Part shown: in pieces, positions 17,592 through 25,305 of the stretch | How the letters are laid out: the number at the start of each line of letters is the position of its first letter | Numbering within the stretch: the stretch's first letter is position 1 | From: Niabella beijingensis | GTDB lineage: Bacteria; Bacteroidota; Bacteroidia; Chitinophagales; Chitinophagaceae | Assembly (NCBI RefSeq): GCF_020034665.1 | Contig: NZ_JAIQDI010000002.1 | Coordinates: forward strand, 1,364,001-1,428,000 | DNA length: 64,000 bases | Direction of reading: 5' to 3' | Program-made: the position numbers and the translations under genes | Notes under the pieces: model-generated | Database searches by the model: none | Seen by the model: only the letters and a program-made list of their open reading frames with translations | What the model was told of the DNA's origin: nothing

Positions 17592-18530
17592 ATGACAAGT
17601 AATAACTGGGAAACTGTTAAGCAAATCGATCTTTTAGACTACCTGGCTTCCCTGGGCCATCACCCGGACAAAAAAATGAGTCGCAATCAACAGTATTGGT
17701 ATCTGTCACCGCTGCCCGGTAGAAATGAAAATACGCCATCCTTTAAGGTAGATCGGCAAAAAAACCTGTGGTACGATCATGGGCTTGGAAAAGGCGGCAG
17801 TGTGATTGACTTGTGTATGTTGTATCACGATTGCAGTATGCCGGAGGCATTGGACAAATTAGAACAGTTTCTTTCTTTTCACCGGGGCTCCTTACAGGCC
17901 TTTCCACTGTTCAGCGCTACGCCATCTCCCGATGAAAAGAAAAAGATCAAGATTGTGACAACCGGCCCTATACAGTCCCCTGCACTTATCAGTTATCTGG
18001 AACAACGAAAAATACCGTTATCCATTGCGCAGGCCTATTGCAAGGAGATACAGTATGACCTGGGTAATAAAAAATTTTATGCCATTGGGTTCCCTAATAA
18101 TGCAGGCGGATATGAATTACGGAACGCTCATTTTAAAGGCAGCGCTGCGCCGAAGGACATTACCTTTTTTGACAATGGCAAAAATGATCTTTACGTATTT
18201 GAGGGCTTCTTTAATTTTTTGTCGTTTGCGGTAATCCGCCCTCAAACCAGTTCAGGGTTCACAAATTGCCTGGTACTTAATTCCCTTGCCTTTTTTGAAA
18301 AAAGCCGCTCCCTGATGGAGCAGCATAATAAAATATTCCTGTTCTTGGACAGGGACCTATCTGGCAGACAAAGCACCCAAAAGGCACTTTCCTGGAATCA
18401 GGAAATGGGGTCGGCAAAATATACGGATGCAAGTGATCTATACAAGTCCCTCGACGACCTGAATGCCTGGCTGATAGCCGGAGCCGGACAGCAGGAACAA
18501 CAAAGACAGACAAGAGGCCGGGGAATTTGA
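17592..18530 (+). CDS. Primase-like Toprim protein with degenerate CHC2 domain
   Basis: From the ATG at 17592 this is a 312-residue DnaG-like protein. Residues 20-85 align with the CHC2 zinc-finger domain, since NTPSFKV and GKGGSVIDL are intact. However, the four Cys/His zinc ligands are replaced: SPLP stands for the CPFH position and YDHG for the C..C pair. The Toprim domain follows with the acidic VFEGFFNFLS motif and the FLFLDRDLSG motif (DxD). Such primase-like genes are common in Bacteroidota mobilizable elements, where they may prime the transferred strand. A longer frame back to 17397 overlaps the toxin gene and is rejected. Confidence 0.8.
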   Translation: MTSNNWETVKQIDLLDYLASLGHHPDKKMSRNQQYWYLSPLPGRNENTPSFKVDRQKNLWYDHGLGKGGSVIDLCMLYHDCSMPEALDKLEQFLSFHRGSLQAFPLFSATPSPDEKKKIKIVTTGPIQSPALISYLEQRKIPLSIAQAYCKEIQYDLGNKKFYAIGFPNNAGGYELRNAHFKGSAAPKDITFFDNGKNDLYVFEGFFNFLSFAVIRPQTSSGFTNCLVLNSLAFFEKSRSLMEQHNKIFLFLDRDLSGRQSTQKALSWNQEMGSAKYTDASDLYKSLDDLNAWLIAGAGQQEQQRQTRGRGI

Positions 18531-18577
18531 TTTTATTCCTTTACCCAACATGAATTTTATAATCAAAAAATTAAAAA

Positions 18578-19291
18578 ATGCAGCAATTTCAATTTAATAT
18601 CCAGGCCAAGGGTGGCGCTGGCAAATCAATGCTCACATATCTGCAAGCCTTAAAAGAGCAAAGTAATGACCGATGTTATTTTGTAGATTTTGATAGCTCT
18701 GTAAAATCCAGCCTTCAACAGCTGCGGTTTCTCCAGGGAAAAATACCCTCCCGGTTTGCAACAATGAGCCTGCTGGACAGCCGGGAGAAACTGGATCGTC
18801 AGCTGTTGTTTGAAAATTTATACGAACTGTCACAGAAGGATTACGACTGCTTTTACCTGGATTTCGGCGCTCCGGAGAGTGATCAGCTCCCCTCTTTGTT
18901 TTATAAAGATTATACTATTGAAGAATTTAAAGACGTGCAGGATGAATTGAATGCTCAATTTATTTTCAATGTCGTTATTGCCGGGGGCAGCGCCTATGAA
19001 CCTTGCACGCATTACCTCCAAAAAATCGTTTTACTGAATAGAGGTCTTTTTGAAGTGAACCTGTATATCAATGAAAGCAGTTTTGCGGGAACACCCGGGC
19101 TGATAAAGGAGCTAATAGCTTTTAGCGCAGCGAAAGAAAACAATGTAAGCGTTGTTAAATTATATGGAGACTTTGATATCACCACAGCTCCGCACCGGAG
19201 CATTCTTCAGAAGATCAGCGAAGGCAAAGGAATGGAAGCTTTCCAGTTTATTGAAAAGATAAAAATGCTGAAAGAATTATCAAAAATTTGA
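18578..19291 (+). CDS. ParA/MinD-like P-loop ATPase
   Basis: This 237-residue protein opens with a deviant Walker A motif KGGAGKS at residues 11-17, as in ParA/MinD/SIMIBI ATPases. A Walker A' aspartate (YFVDFDSS) and a Walker B-like LDFGAPE come later. The rest is less conserved than in chromosomal ParA, and no ParB is seen. It lies between the primase-like gene and a small membrane protein. In mobilizable elements such ATPases may maintain the excised circle or assist transfer. The role here is inferred. Confidence 0.75.
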   Translation: MQQFQFNIQAKGGAGKSMLTYLQALKEQSNDRCYFVDFDSSVKSSLQQLRFLQGKIPSRFATMSLLDSREKLDRQLLFENLYELSQKDYDCFYLDFGAPESDQLPSLFYKDYTIEEFKDVQDELNAQFIFNVVIAGGSAYEPCTHYLQKIVLLNRGLFEVNLYINESSFAGTPGLIKELIAFSAAKENNVSVVKLYGDFDITTAPHRSILQKISEGKGMEAFQFIEKIKMLKELSKI

Positions 19292-19293
19292 TC

Positions 19294-19731
19294 ATGCCAG
19301 AGTCCCCGATTGATTTAAAGAAACTCCGGTTGCAGATTGCACTTAAGTATGGCGTTGAGCTGGATGAAACTGCCCTTACTATTCTTGTTGTTCTGCTCCT
19401 GGAAATGAAGACCCAGTTTGTAGTGATGAAAAAGACGCAGGGGGAAATAGTAACGGAAGTACAGCAATCAAAGAAAGCGTTACAGGTAGACCAGCATCAT
19501 CCCCGGTGGCAGGCATTCTGGCACGGCATGGGCCAGTGGGGATTGGGCCTTTGCCTTGTGGTAATAGCGGCGATGCTTGTTTACTTCACCAGCCTAAACA
19601 ACGATAAAAAGCAGCTGGAAACCCAGCAAGCTCTTATTTGGTACAAGGAGCATTACGAAGCAGTGCAAAAGGTAATTGACAAGTCGGGTATTCGCACCAT
19701 CGAAAAGAAACCCAGAAAGCGAATTAAATAG
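19294..19731 (+). CDS. Small membrane protein of the mobilization region
   Basis: I do not recognise this 145-residue protein. It has a soluble N-terminal part with a conserved-looking ALKYGVELDETALTILVVLL segment and a coiled-coil-like stretch. A single transmembrane helix lies near residues 83-102 (WGLGLCLVVIAAMLVYF). The C-terminus is short and basic. The ATG at 19294 is preferred to the TTG at 19288; it begins right after the ParA-like stop codon, so the two genes are probably translated together. Position and topology suggest a membrane partner for the ParA-like ATPase or relaxosome. Confidence 0.65.
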   Translation: MPESPIDLKKLRLQIALKYGVELDETALTILVVLLLEMKTQFVVMKKTQGEIVTEVQQSKKALQVDQHHPRWQAFWHGMGQWGLGLCLVVIAAMLVYFTSLNNDKKQLETQQALIWYKEHYEAVQKVIDKSGIRTIEKKPRKRIK

Positions 19732-19739
19732 CTAAACGT

Positions 19740-20078
19740 ATGTACAAAGAATTCATAAGAAAAGATTTGCTGGATAATGGGTATGGTGTGTACCGGAAAA
19801 TATTGGAAATGTACCGGGAACAAATGGCATTCCTGGAAACGCCTGCCCGCTTTCGCCGGTGGCTTGCAGGGGAATTAGACGTTCCCCTGGAGAAAATAAA
19901 TCTGAGTAGCCTTAACTCTGCGCTGCAACAGCAACGGAAGAAGGATAAGGAAAAAATTCAAAGCAGATCAATAACAGCTCATGCTCAGGTGGAACCTGTA
20001 AATAATAAAGCGGAGGCATTTCCTTTTTCCAAACCCAGTTCAACCGACAAAAAACAGCCAAGGATCAATGAACTATAA
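19740..20078 (+). CDS. Unrecognised 112-residue protein
   Basis: The start codon lies 8 bp after the preceding gene's stop. The first 70 residues are helical and end in a pattern FRRWLAGELDVPLEKINLSSLNSALQQQRKKDKEK that suggests a small DNA- or protein-binding domain. The C-terminal 40 residues look disordered. The product has no signal peptide or membrane segment. It completes a group with the ParA-like ATPase and the small membrane protein immediately before the candidate oriT. No function can be assigned. Confidence 0.6.
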   Translation: MYKEFIRKDLLDNGYGVYRKILEMYREQMAFLETPARFRRWLAGELDVPLEKINLSSLNSALQQQRKKDKEKIQSRSITAHAQVEPVNNKAEAFPFSKPSSTDKKQPRINEL

Positions 20079-20240
20079 AACGCCCATAGATAAGCGTAGC
20101 TCAATTTCCTTTCACAGTATATAAGCGTTGATGCACCAGCAATAGGTCTGGATGGGCTTCAACACATTTAATTAAGATCATTCGCGTTTAATCCTACGGA
20201 TCTAAGCCTGTTTGATCCAATTATGAATAATGATTTTTCG

Positions 20241-20345
20241 GGAGCCAGCTATGTTCTCGTGGGCTCGTAACCTCGCCCACTTCGAACAGCTGGCCCATTC
20301 ATGCCGCTTTGGGGCGGCATTCATGGGGGCGCAAAGTGCGGTTGT
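20241..20345. other. Candidate oriT with nested inverted repeats
   Basis: The 288-bp gap before mobC contains a G+C-rich, hairpin-rich stretch. One structure has GCCAGCT (20244-20250) pairing with AGCTGGC (20288-20294), enclosing GTGGGC (20259-20264) pairing with GCCCAC (20275-20280). A second hairpin is ATGCCGC (20301-20307) with GCGGCAT (20314-20320). After it comes GGGGGCGCAAAGTGCGGTTG. Inverted repeats just upstream of relaxosome genes are the usual location of oriT. The nic site cannot be fixed. A structured RNA is the alternative. Confidence 0.5.
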
Positions 20346-20366
20346 CACCTTCTAAAATTAATATTA

Positions 20367-20741
20367 ATGAATACACCAAATGAAAAAAACAAAGGCGGTA
20401 GGCCAAAGAAATCAGTTAAACGCAGCTACCGTTTGCGGGTGGCTTGTACCGCACTGGAGCGGGAAATAATTGAAGCAAAAGCCAAACAAGTACAGCTCAC
20501 TGTTTCAGAATTTTTACGGGAGGCGACTTTTAACAGTCATATTGACACCCGGCAGAAAGCGTTGCCCGCAGCCGTTTTGGAGTTCACCGGGCAGTTGAAT
20601 CACCTGGCAGCTAATGTTAATTCACTGGCCTATAAAAACAACGCCGCCCAGGCATTTAACGCTTTTGAGCGCACAGAATTAAGGCAACTGGCTGAACAAC
20701 TAAAGGAGTTGGCAGAGGCAATTAAAAACAGATTGAGATGA
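20367..20741 (+). CDS. MobC-like relaxosome accessory protein
   Basis: The ATG at 20367 gives 124 residues. A basic N-terminus (KNKGGRPKKSVKRSYRLRV) precedes a ribbon-helix-helix-like region (CTALEREIIEAKAKQVQLTVSEFLREA-type pattern) and the MobC signature in which FTGQLNHLAANVNSLAYK is followed by a charged helix. MobC proteins bind oriT and help the relaxase open it. The gene overlaps the start of the relaxase gene by 4 bp (ATGA), typical of mobCA operons. An upstream in-frame extension to 20301 runs through the hairpin region and is rejected. Confidence 0.85.
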   Translation: MNTPNEKNKGGRPKKSVKRSYRLRVACTALEREIIEAKAKQVQLTVSEFLREATFNSHIDTRQKALPAAVLEFTGQLNHLAANVNSLAYKNNAAQAFNAFERTELRQLAEQLKELAEAIKNRLR

Positions 20742-21775
20742 TCGGTAAGGTTATTACTGGAAAAGGTTTTAGTGGGTGTATCGGCTATTGCCTTGAAGAC
20801 AAAAAAATGAAGGAAGATCCAGATCAGACCATTATAGAAAACCGGGCAGAGATTTTACTCTTCAATAAATGTTTTGGCAACAGGAAAGAACTGGCGCAGC
20901 AGTTCCGCGAAGTGCGGAAATTGAACCCAAAGCAATCCAAACCAGTTTTCCATTTAGTCTTGAGTATGGCACCCGGAGAGCATTTGTCAAGGTCACAACT
21001 CATCCAGATTGCCCAGGATTGTGCAAAGGAATTTGGTTTTGCAGATAACCAATTCTTAGCGGTAGAACATAAGGACACCCTGCACCAGCATATTCATATT
21101 GTGGCCAACCGGATTGGTTATAGCGGCAAAACCAATGTGTCGGACAGCAACAGTTATAAGCGCATGGCGGAATTCTGCCGGAAAATGGAGCAAAAATTTA
21201 AGCTGCAACAGGTATTAAGCCCCCGGCGTTTTTTATCAAAAGACCAGCAATTACTACCCAGGAATGACCAGCGAAGGGATCATATTAAAGCACAGTTACG
21301 GCAAATATTGCATTCATCAAAAACTATGGAAAGCTTTCAGCAGAAAGTAAGGGAGCAAGGTTTTGAAATTATTAAAGGCCGGGGTATTTCTTTTGTTGAT
21401 AAAGACGGCGTTAAAATAAAAGGCAGCGATATGGGGCTTTCTTTAAGTACCATTGAGAAAATATTGCAGAAAAACCAATCTCCATACATCACTCAGACCC
21501 GGTCAGAAGGAAAGAAAGAAAGCCCGGAAAACGGGCGCTCAAGTATCTGGCGACTTACCGTGCCTTTTTCACCATACAAGAGAAATCCGCAGGAAAGCGA
21601 TTTTATTAGCACATTTATACAATCGATAAAACATGCAGCAGAAAATGCCGCCGATCTGGTAGCCGATTTATATAAAGTACAATATCCATCACCAGAGGAC
21701 TATGCTACATCACAAATAGAGCGGGAATACTACCGGAACATTAGAAAAAAGAAAAAAAGAGGCTACCGGCTATAG
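20738..21775 (+). CDS. Relaxase/mobilization nuclease, MOBP type
   Basis: This 345-residue relaxase would nick oriT and stay covalently attached to the transferred strand. The likely catalytic tyrosine is Y17 (CIGYCLE). Motif II is VFHLVLSMAPGE, and the metal-binding motif III is LHQHIHIVANRI with H116, H118 and H120. The length is that of short Bacteroidota mobilization relaxases without a helicase domain. The C-terminal part (residues 170-345) is basic and probably binds DNA or the coupling protein of a helper. It is co-transcribed with mobC. Confidence 0.9.
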   Translation: MIGKVITGKGFSGCIGYCLEDKKMKEDPDQTIIENRAEILLFNKCFGNRKELAQQFREVRKLNPKQSKPVFHLVLSMAPGEHLSRSQLIQIAQDCAKEFGFADNQFLAVEHKDTLHQHIHIVANRIGYSGKTNVSDSNSYKRMAEFCRKMEQKFKLQQVLSPRRFLSKDQQLLPRNDQRRDHIKAQLRQILHSSKTMESFQQKVREQGFEIIKGRGISFVDKDGVKIKGSDMGLSLSTIEKILQKNQSPYITQTRSEGKKESPENGRSSIWRLTVPFSPYKRNPQESDFISTFIQSIKHAAENAADLVADLYKVQYPSPEDYATSQIEREYYRNIRKKKKRGYRL

Positions 21776-21880
21776 GTCTATTGCATTATAAAACAAGCCC
21801 AAGGGGCTTCAATCTGAAGCCAGGAAAATACAGAAAGCAGCGAGCCATTGATGAAGATTCATATTATACTGAGAGTGTGT

Positions 21881-21914
21881 GCGAAGAACAACAGTACTAT
21901 TCTTCGCGTTTTTT
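21881..21914 (+). terminator. Intrinsic terminator after the mob operon
   Basis: GCGAAGAA (21881-21888) pairs with TTCTTCGC (21900-21907) and is followed by GTTTTTT. It separates the mobilization genes from the Fic gene. Confidence 0.7.
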
Positions 21915-21965
21915 GCGTATAAAAATTGCTAATGCGGAGAATATTTGATATATTCATTGCATAAA

Positions 21966-23084
21966 ATGCGTAGAATGTATATCTATCAATTAACCCAATG
22001 GCCTCATTTTCAATGGAACACGGAAGAAATAGCTTCCTTGCTGGCAGGCGTACGTCATCAACAGGGCCGGCTATTGGGGCGAATGGAAAACCTGGGGTTT
22101 AACCTGCGGGAGGAAGCTACCTTGCAAACCCTTACTTTGGATGTGCTCAAATCCAGTGAAATAGAGGGTGAGCTATTAGATGCCGAACAAGTCCGCTCTT
22201 CTGTAGCCCGGCATTTGGGAATGGATATAGCCGGTTTAGTTCCTGCCGATCGTAACGTGGAGGGCGTTGTGGAAATGATGCTGGATGCTACCCAGCAATA
22301 TCAGGTGTTACTTATTGAAGACCGTCTTTTTGGCTGGCAGGCTTCTTTGTTTCCGGCAGGGCGCAGTGGTATGCACCGGATCGTAACCGGCCAATGGCGG
22401 GATAACCTGCCTGATGATCCTATGCAGGTTGTATCCGGCCCTATGGGACGGGAGACCGTGCATTTCCAGGCACCGGATGCAGACCAGGTTCCGGCTGAAA
22501 TGAAAGCTTTCCTGGATTGGTTTAATGCTCCGGATAAAACAGACCCGGTATTAAGGGCTGCTATTGCCCATTTATGGTTTGTGACGATACACCCGTTTGA
22601 TGATGGTAATGGCCGTATCGCCCGGGCTATAACAGATATGCAGCTGGCCCGTGCAGATGAAACGCGCCAGCGGTTTTACAGCATGTCTACCCAGATCCGG
22701 GCTGAGCGTAAAGCCTATTATGATATACTGGAGGCAACCCAAAAAGGCCGGATGGATATAACCCCATGGATCCATTGGTTCCTGGGCTGCTTGGAACGAT
22801 CCATAGAGGCAGCAGGCACTACGCTAGCCGGGGTAATGAAGAAGGCTGCCTTTTGGAAACAGCCGGCTACGCATACTTTAAACGACCGGCAAAAGCTGAT
22901 GCTGAATAAATTGCTGGATGGGTTTGCCGGTAAGCTCACCTCCTCCAAATGGGCAAAGATTGCCAAAACCTCCCAAGACACAGCTATACGGGATATCCAG
23001 GACCTGATAAACCGGCAACTGTTGGTGAAAGAGCCTGCAGGAGGAAGAAGCACCAGCTACCTGTTAAATGATGCTTTGCTTTAA
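21966..23084 (+). CDS. Fic family protein with N-terminal DUF4172 and inhibitory motif
   Basis: This 372-residue Fic protein would transfer AMP (or another nucleotide part) to a target protein. The active-site loop HPFDDGNGRIAR is complete. Near residue 60 the N-terminal part has KSSEIEGE, which fits the [S/T]xxxE[G/N] inhibitory motif, so it is self-inhibited (class II Fic). The N-terminal YIYQLTQWPHFQW segment is DUF4172. A C-terminal winged helix-like region (TSSKWAKIAKTSQDTAIRDIQDLINRQLL) may bind DNA. Possible starts are ATG 21966 and ATG 21975. It stands alone between the mob terminator and the toxin-antitoxin pair. Confidence 0.9.
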   Translation: MRRMYIYQLTQWPHFQWNTEEIASLLAGVRHQQGRLLGRMENLGFNLREEATLQTLTLDVLKSSEIEGELLDAEQVRSSVARHLGMDIAGLVPADRNVEGVVEMMLDATQQYQVLLIEDRLFGWQASLFPAGRSGMHRIVTGQWRDNLPDDPMQVVSGPMGRETVHFQAPDADQVPAEMKAFLDWFNAPDKTDPVLRAAIAHLWFVTIHPFDDGNGRIARAITDMQLARADETRQRFYSMSTQIRAERKAYYDILEATQKGRMDITPWIHWFLGCLERSIEAAGTTLAGVMKKAAFWKQPATHTLNDRQKLMLNKLLDGFAGKLTSSKWAKIAKTSQDTAIRDIQDLINRQLLVKEPAGGRSTSYLLNDALL

Positions 23085-23213
23085 AAGAACCGTTTTTTGT
23101 TCAAGTGGTGGAATCAAAAGTTTTAACGACCTGTGTATAACTTGCACTATCCGTTTTTAATAAAACTAAGTATTTTAGTAGTGTTATTATTTTCAACCAG
23201 TTAGCTTGCAATA

Positions 23214-23244
23214 TTTAAAAGTTCTCTAAATGTGAACTTTTAAA
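23214..23244. promoter_or_regulatory. Perfect palindrome upstream of higBA-like genes
   Basis: TTTAAAAGTTC (23214-23224) and GAACTTTTAAA (23234-23244) form an 11-bp perfect inverted repeat with a 9-bp spacer, 20 bp before the toxin start codon. This is the expected operator for an antitoxin that represses its own operon. Confidence 0.6.
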
Positions 23245-23264
23245 TAAAAAAACGTAATTTTGCT

Positions 23265-23597
23265 ATGAAAGTTCACCTGATAAGAAAAGAAACCATAGAG
23301 GATTTTGTAAGACACAATGCACAAAGCAGGGCCTCATTTGCAGAATGGCTTATAAAAGTAAAGTATGGAGATTGGGACAGTCCGGCGGATATTTCAGCCA
23401 CATTTCCCAGTGCTGATTTGCTGGGCAATGGCAGCAACAGAGTGGTATTTGATATTGGCGGTAATAAATACAGGATGATTGGCAAATATGCTTTTGGAGA
23501 TAAACAAATGCATTTATTCATTTGCTGGATTGGCACGCATGCACAGTATGATAAGTTATGTGCAAATGATGAACAATACACAAGAAACGATTATTAA
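23265..23597 (+). CDS. HigB-type mRNA interferase toxin
   Basis: This 110-residue protein has the HigB/RelE fold pattern: an N-terminal KVHLIRKETIEDFV strand and helix, a central FPSADLLGNGSNRVVFDIGGNKYRM region and a C-terminal HLFICWIGTHAQYDKL. The conserved histidine and the YDK motif close to the end belong to the HigB_toxin family, whose members cut mRNA on the ribosome. It precedes its antitoxin gene by 12 bp, the toxin-first order usual for higBA. The upstream palindrome suggests autoregulation. Confidence 0.85.
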   Translation: MKVHLIRKETIEDFVRHNAQSRASFAEWLIKVKYGDWDSPADISATFPSADLLGNGSNRVVFDIGGNKYRMIGKYAFGDKQMHLFICWIGTHAQYDKLCANDEQYTRNDY

Positions 23598-23609
23598 AGA
23601 AAAGCAATT

Positions 23610-24056
23610 ATGGCAGCATTAAAATATAAGGTAATTACTAGTAAAGCCCAGTACCGGGATTATTGTAACGCATTGGAGCAATTGTTGTTTTCCGGCAATA
23701 AAGATAGGGATACAAAAGATGAAATTGCATTGCTTACCCTGCTTATTGAAAAATGGGATGAGGTGCATAATACTTTTGAAGACTTAGACCCTATACAACT
23801 TTTGCAATCTCTTATGAAAGAACATGATCTTAAGGCCAAAGACCTGGTGCCCGTTTTAAATATGAGCAAAGGATATATTTCGGATATCCTGAACTATAAA
23901 AAAGGGCTTTCAAAAGAAGTGATCCGCAAGCTGGCCACCCATTTTAAAATTTCACAGGAGGCGCTTAATCGTCCCTATAAATTAACGGTGCCGGAAAATG
24001 CACATTTAAGAAATGCAAGTGTAATGAACACTAAGAAAGAATTGGCGTATGTTTAA
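23610..24056 (+). CDS. HigA-type antitoxin with XRE HTH
   Basis: The 148-residue protein has an N-terminal helical region that probably wraps the toxin. A C-terminal XRE helix-turn-helix (residues about 70-125) includes LMKEHDLKAKDLVPVLNMSKGYISDILNYKKGLSKEVIRKLATHF. This string is cited in pieces: LKAKDLVPVL, SKGYISDILN and LSKEVIRKLA. It directly follows the HigB-type toxin gene and should neutralise it and bind the upstream palindrome. It is followed by the ABC-3C operon after a 26-bp gap; read-through from the toxin-antitoxin promoter is possible. Confidence 0.85.
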   Translation: MAALKYKVITSKAQYRDYCNALEQLLFSGNKDRDTKDEIALLTLLIEKWDEVHNTFEDLDPIQLLQSLMKEHDLKAKDLVPVLNMSKGYISDILNYKKGLSKEVIRKLATHFKISQEALNRPYKLTVPENAHLRNASVMNTKKELAYV

Positions 24057-24082
24057 ATTTTATATATTCTAAATTAACTGCA

Positions 24083-25042
24083 ATGTTTGTAACCCTAACT
24101 GCTGATGATCTATATATTGCTCGAAAGCTATTTCAATTGGAGATTTACAAAAGAAATGGGCAAAGTTATGAAGACTTCTTCTCAAAAATAATGCGGCTGC
24201 ATAATATTGATTTCATTCAGATTAAACCACAGGGACAATTTGGTGATAGAAAAAATGATGGATTTATCAAATCGACGGGGCAGTATTATCAAGTATATGC
24301 TCCGGAAAATCTTTCACACAAAGAAAAGGATACGATTGAAAAGCTTGTGACCGATTTCAATGGTCTATATGCATATTGGAATGCCACAGTAACGCCAATT
24401 TTAGAATTTAATTTTGTATTAAATGATAAATATCAAGGTACATATCCCTCCTTACATCCGGAGTTGACAAAAATAGAAGGAAATCATGCCGGCGTAAAAT
24501 GCAAGCCATTTTTAAGTCAACATTTGGAAGATATCTTTTTAAAATTACCGCACAGTAATATTGAAGATGTACTTGGTAAAATCCCCACAGCAGAAGATAT
24601 AAGCTTAAATGTATCAAATCTTAATGAAGTTATCGAGTATTTAATAAGTTTAAAAGATGGCGCATCACCCGAGAATTTCCCAGTAAATCCTGATTTTGAA
24701 GAAAAAATAGTATTTAATTCCTTGAGCTCACCGGCAGCAACATTTCTGCGCTATGGTTCTTATCAAGATGGAGCTCTTAAAGATTTTTTTAAAGTGAACA
24801 GCACCTTTGCTAAGGATGATCTCAAGAATACATTTTCGAAATTATATAAAGACGCTGTACAGGAAATCCCAGATTCAGATAGTAAAAATGATTTGGTTTT
24901 TTTTGATATTGCAAAAAAGGCTTATCCTAAACAAGGGAAGGTTTATCAGGACGCTGTGTTTGTTCTAATGGCTTACTTTTTTAGCTATTGTGATATTTTT
25001 GAAGAGCCCCCTCTAAAACAACAACAAACTTTGTTTCAATGA
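24083..25042 (+). CDS. ABC-3C system effector component
   Basis: This 319-residue protein is the first gene of an ABC three-component system. The N-terminal 130 residues resemble a restriction-endonuclease-like or sensor domain (FFSKIMRLHN, IQIKPQGQFGDRKNDGF, YYQVYAPE). Its D/E-x-K-like signature (QIKPQGQFGDRKNDG then YQVY) is seen at the start of many ABC-3C effectors. The C-terminal half (residues about 205-319) is the family's conserved CTD. The next gene overlaps by 4 bp (ATGA). It is probably the toxic effector controlled by the downstream ATPase. Nuclease activity is inferred, not shown. Confidence 0.7.
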   Translation: MFVTLTADDLYIARKLFQLEIYKRNGQSYEDFFSKIMRLHNIDFIQIKPQGQFGDRKNDGFIKSTGQYYQVYAPENLSHKEKDTIEKLVTDFNGLYAYWNATVTPILEFNFVLNDKYQGTYPSLHPELTKIEGNHAGVKCKPFLSQHLEDIFLKLPHSNIEDVLGKIPTAEDISLNVSNLNEVIEYLISLKDGASPENFPVNPDFEEKIVFNSLSSPAATFLRYGSYQDGALKDFFKVNSTFAKDDLKNTFSKLYKDAVQEIPDSDSKNDLVFFDIAKKAYPKQGKVYQDAVFVLMAYFFSYCDIFEEPPLKQQQTLFQ

Positions 25043-25305
25043 TTCTACCATCAAAGCACATTAGAATATCTGAATCTTTAATTGGACTGGGAGCATATCT
25101 TTTGAAATACCTAAATGATGGGCCTAAGTCGGTTGATCAGCTTTGGTTTAAAGTCGGCAAACAAAATGAAACAAAAAAAGCGTTTTCGTATCATGGTTTT
25201 GACAATGTTGTTTTAGCTTTAAATTATTTATTTATTATTGGAGCTATTGATATTAATTCTGAAGGACTAATTTATAATGCGGTTAATAAAACTATCAGCA
25301 AATAA
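25039..25305 (+). CDS. ABC-3C middle component (MC6-like)
   Basis: This 88-residue winged helix-like protein matches the MC6-type middle component of ABC-3C systems. Landmarks are SLIGLGAYLLKYL, SVDQLW and the C-terminal FDNVVLALNYLFIIGAID. It overlaps the effector gene by 4 bp and the ATPase gene by 29 bp, so the three must be translated in a coupled way. Middle components are thought to link the ATPase to the effector. The small size is normal for the family. Confidence 0.8.
   Translation: MILPSKHIRISESLIGLGAYLLKYLNDGPKSVDQLWFKVGKQNETKKAFSYHGFDNVVLALNYLFIIGAIDINSEGLIYNAVNKTISK

Noticed and set aside
23255..23262. -7 promoter element TAATTTTG for the HigB-like gene
   Set aside because: It ends 2 bp before the start codon, which would leave no leader; it may be chance in A+T-rich DNA.
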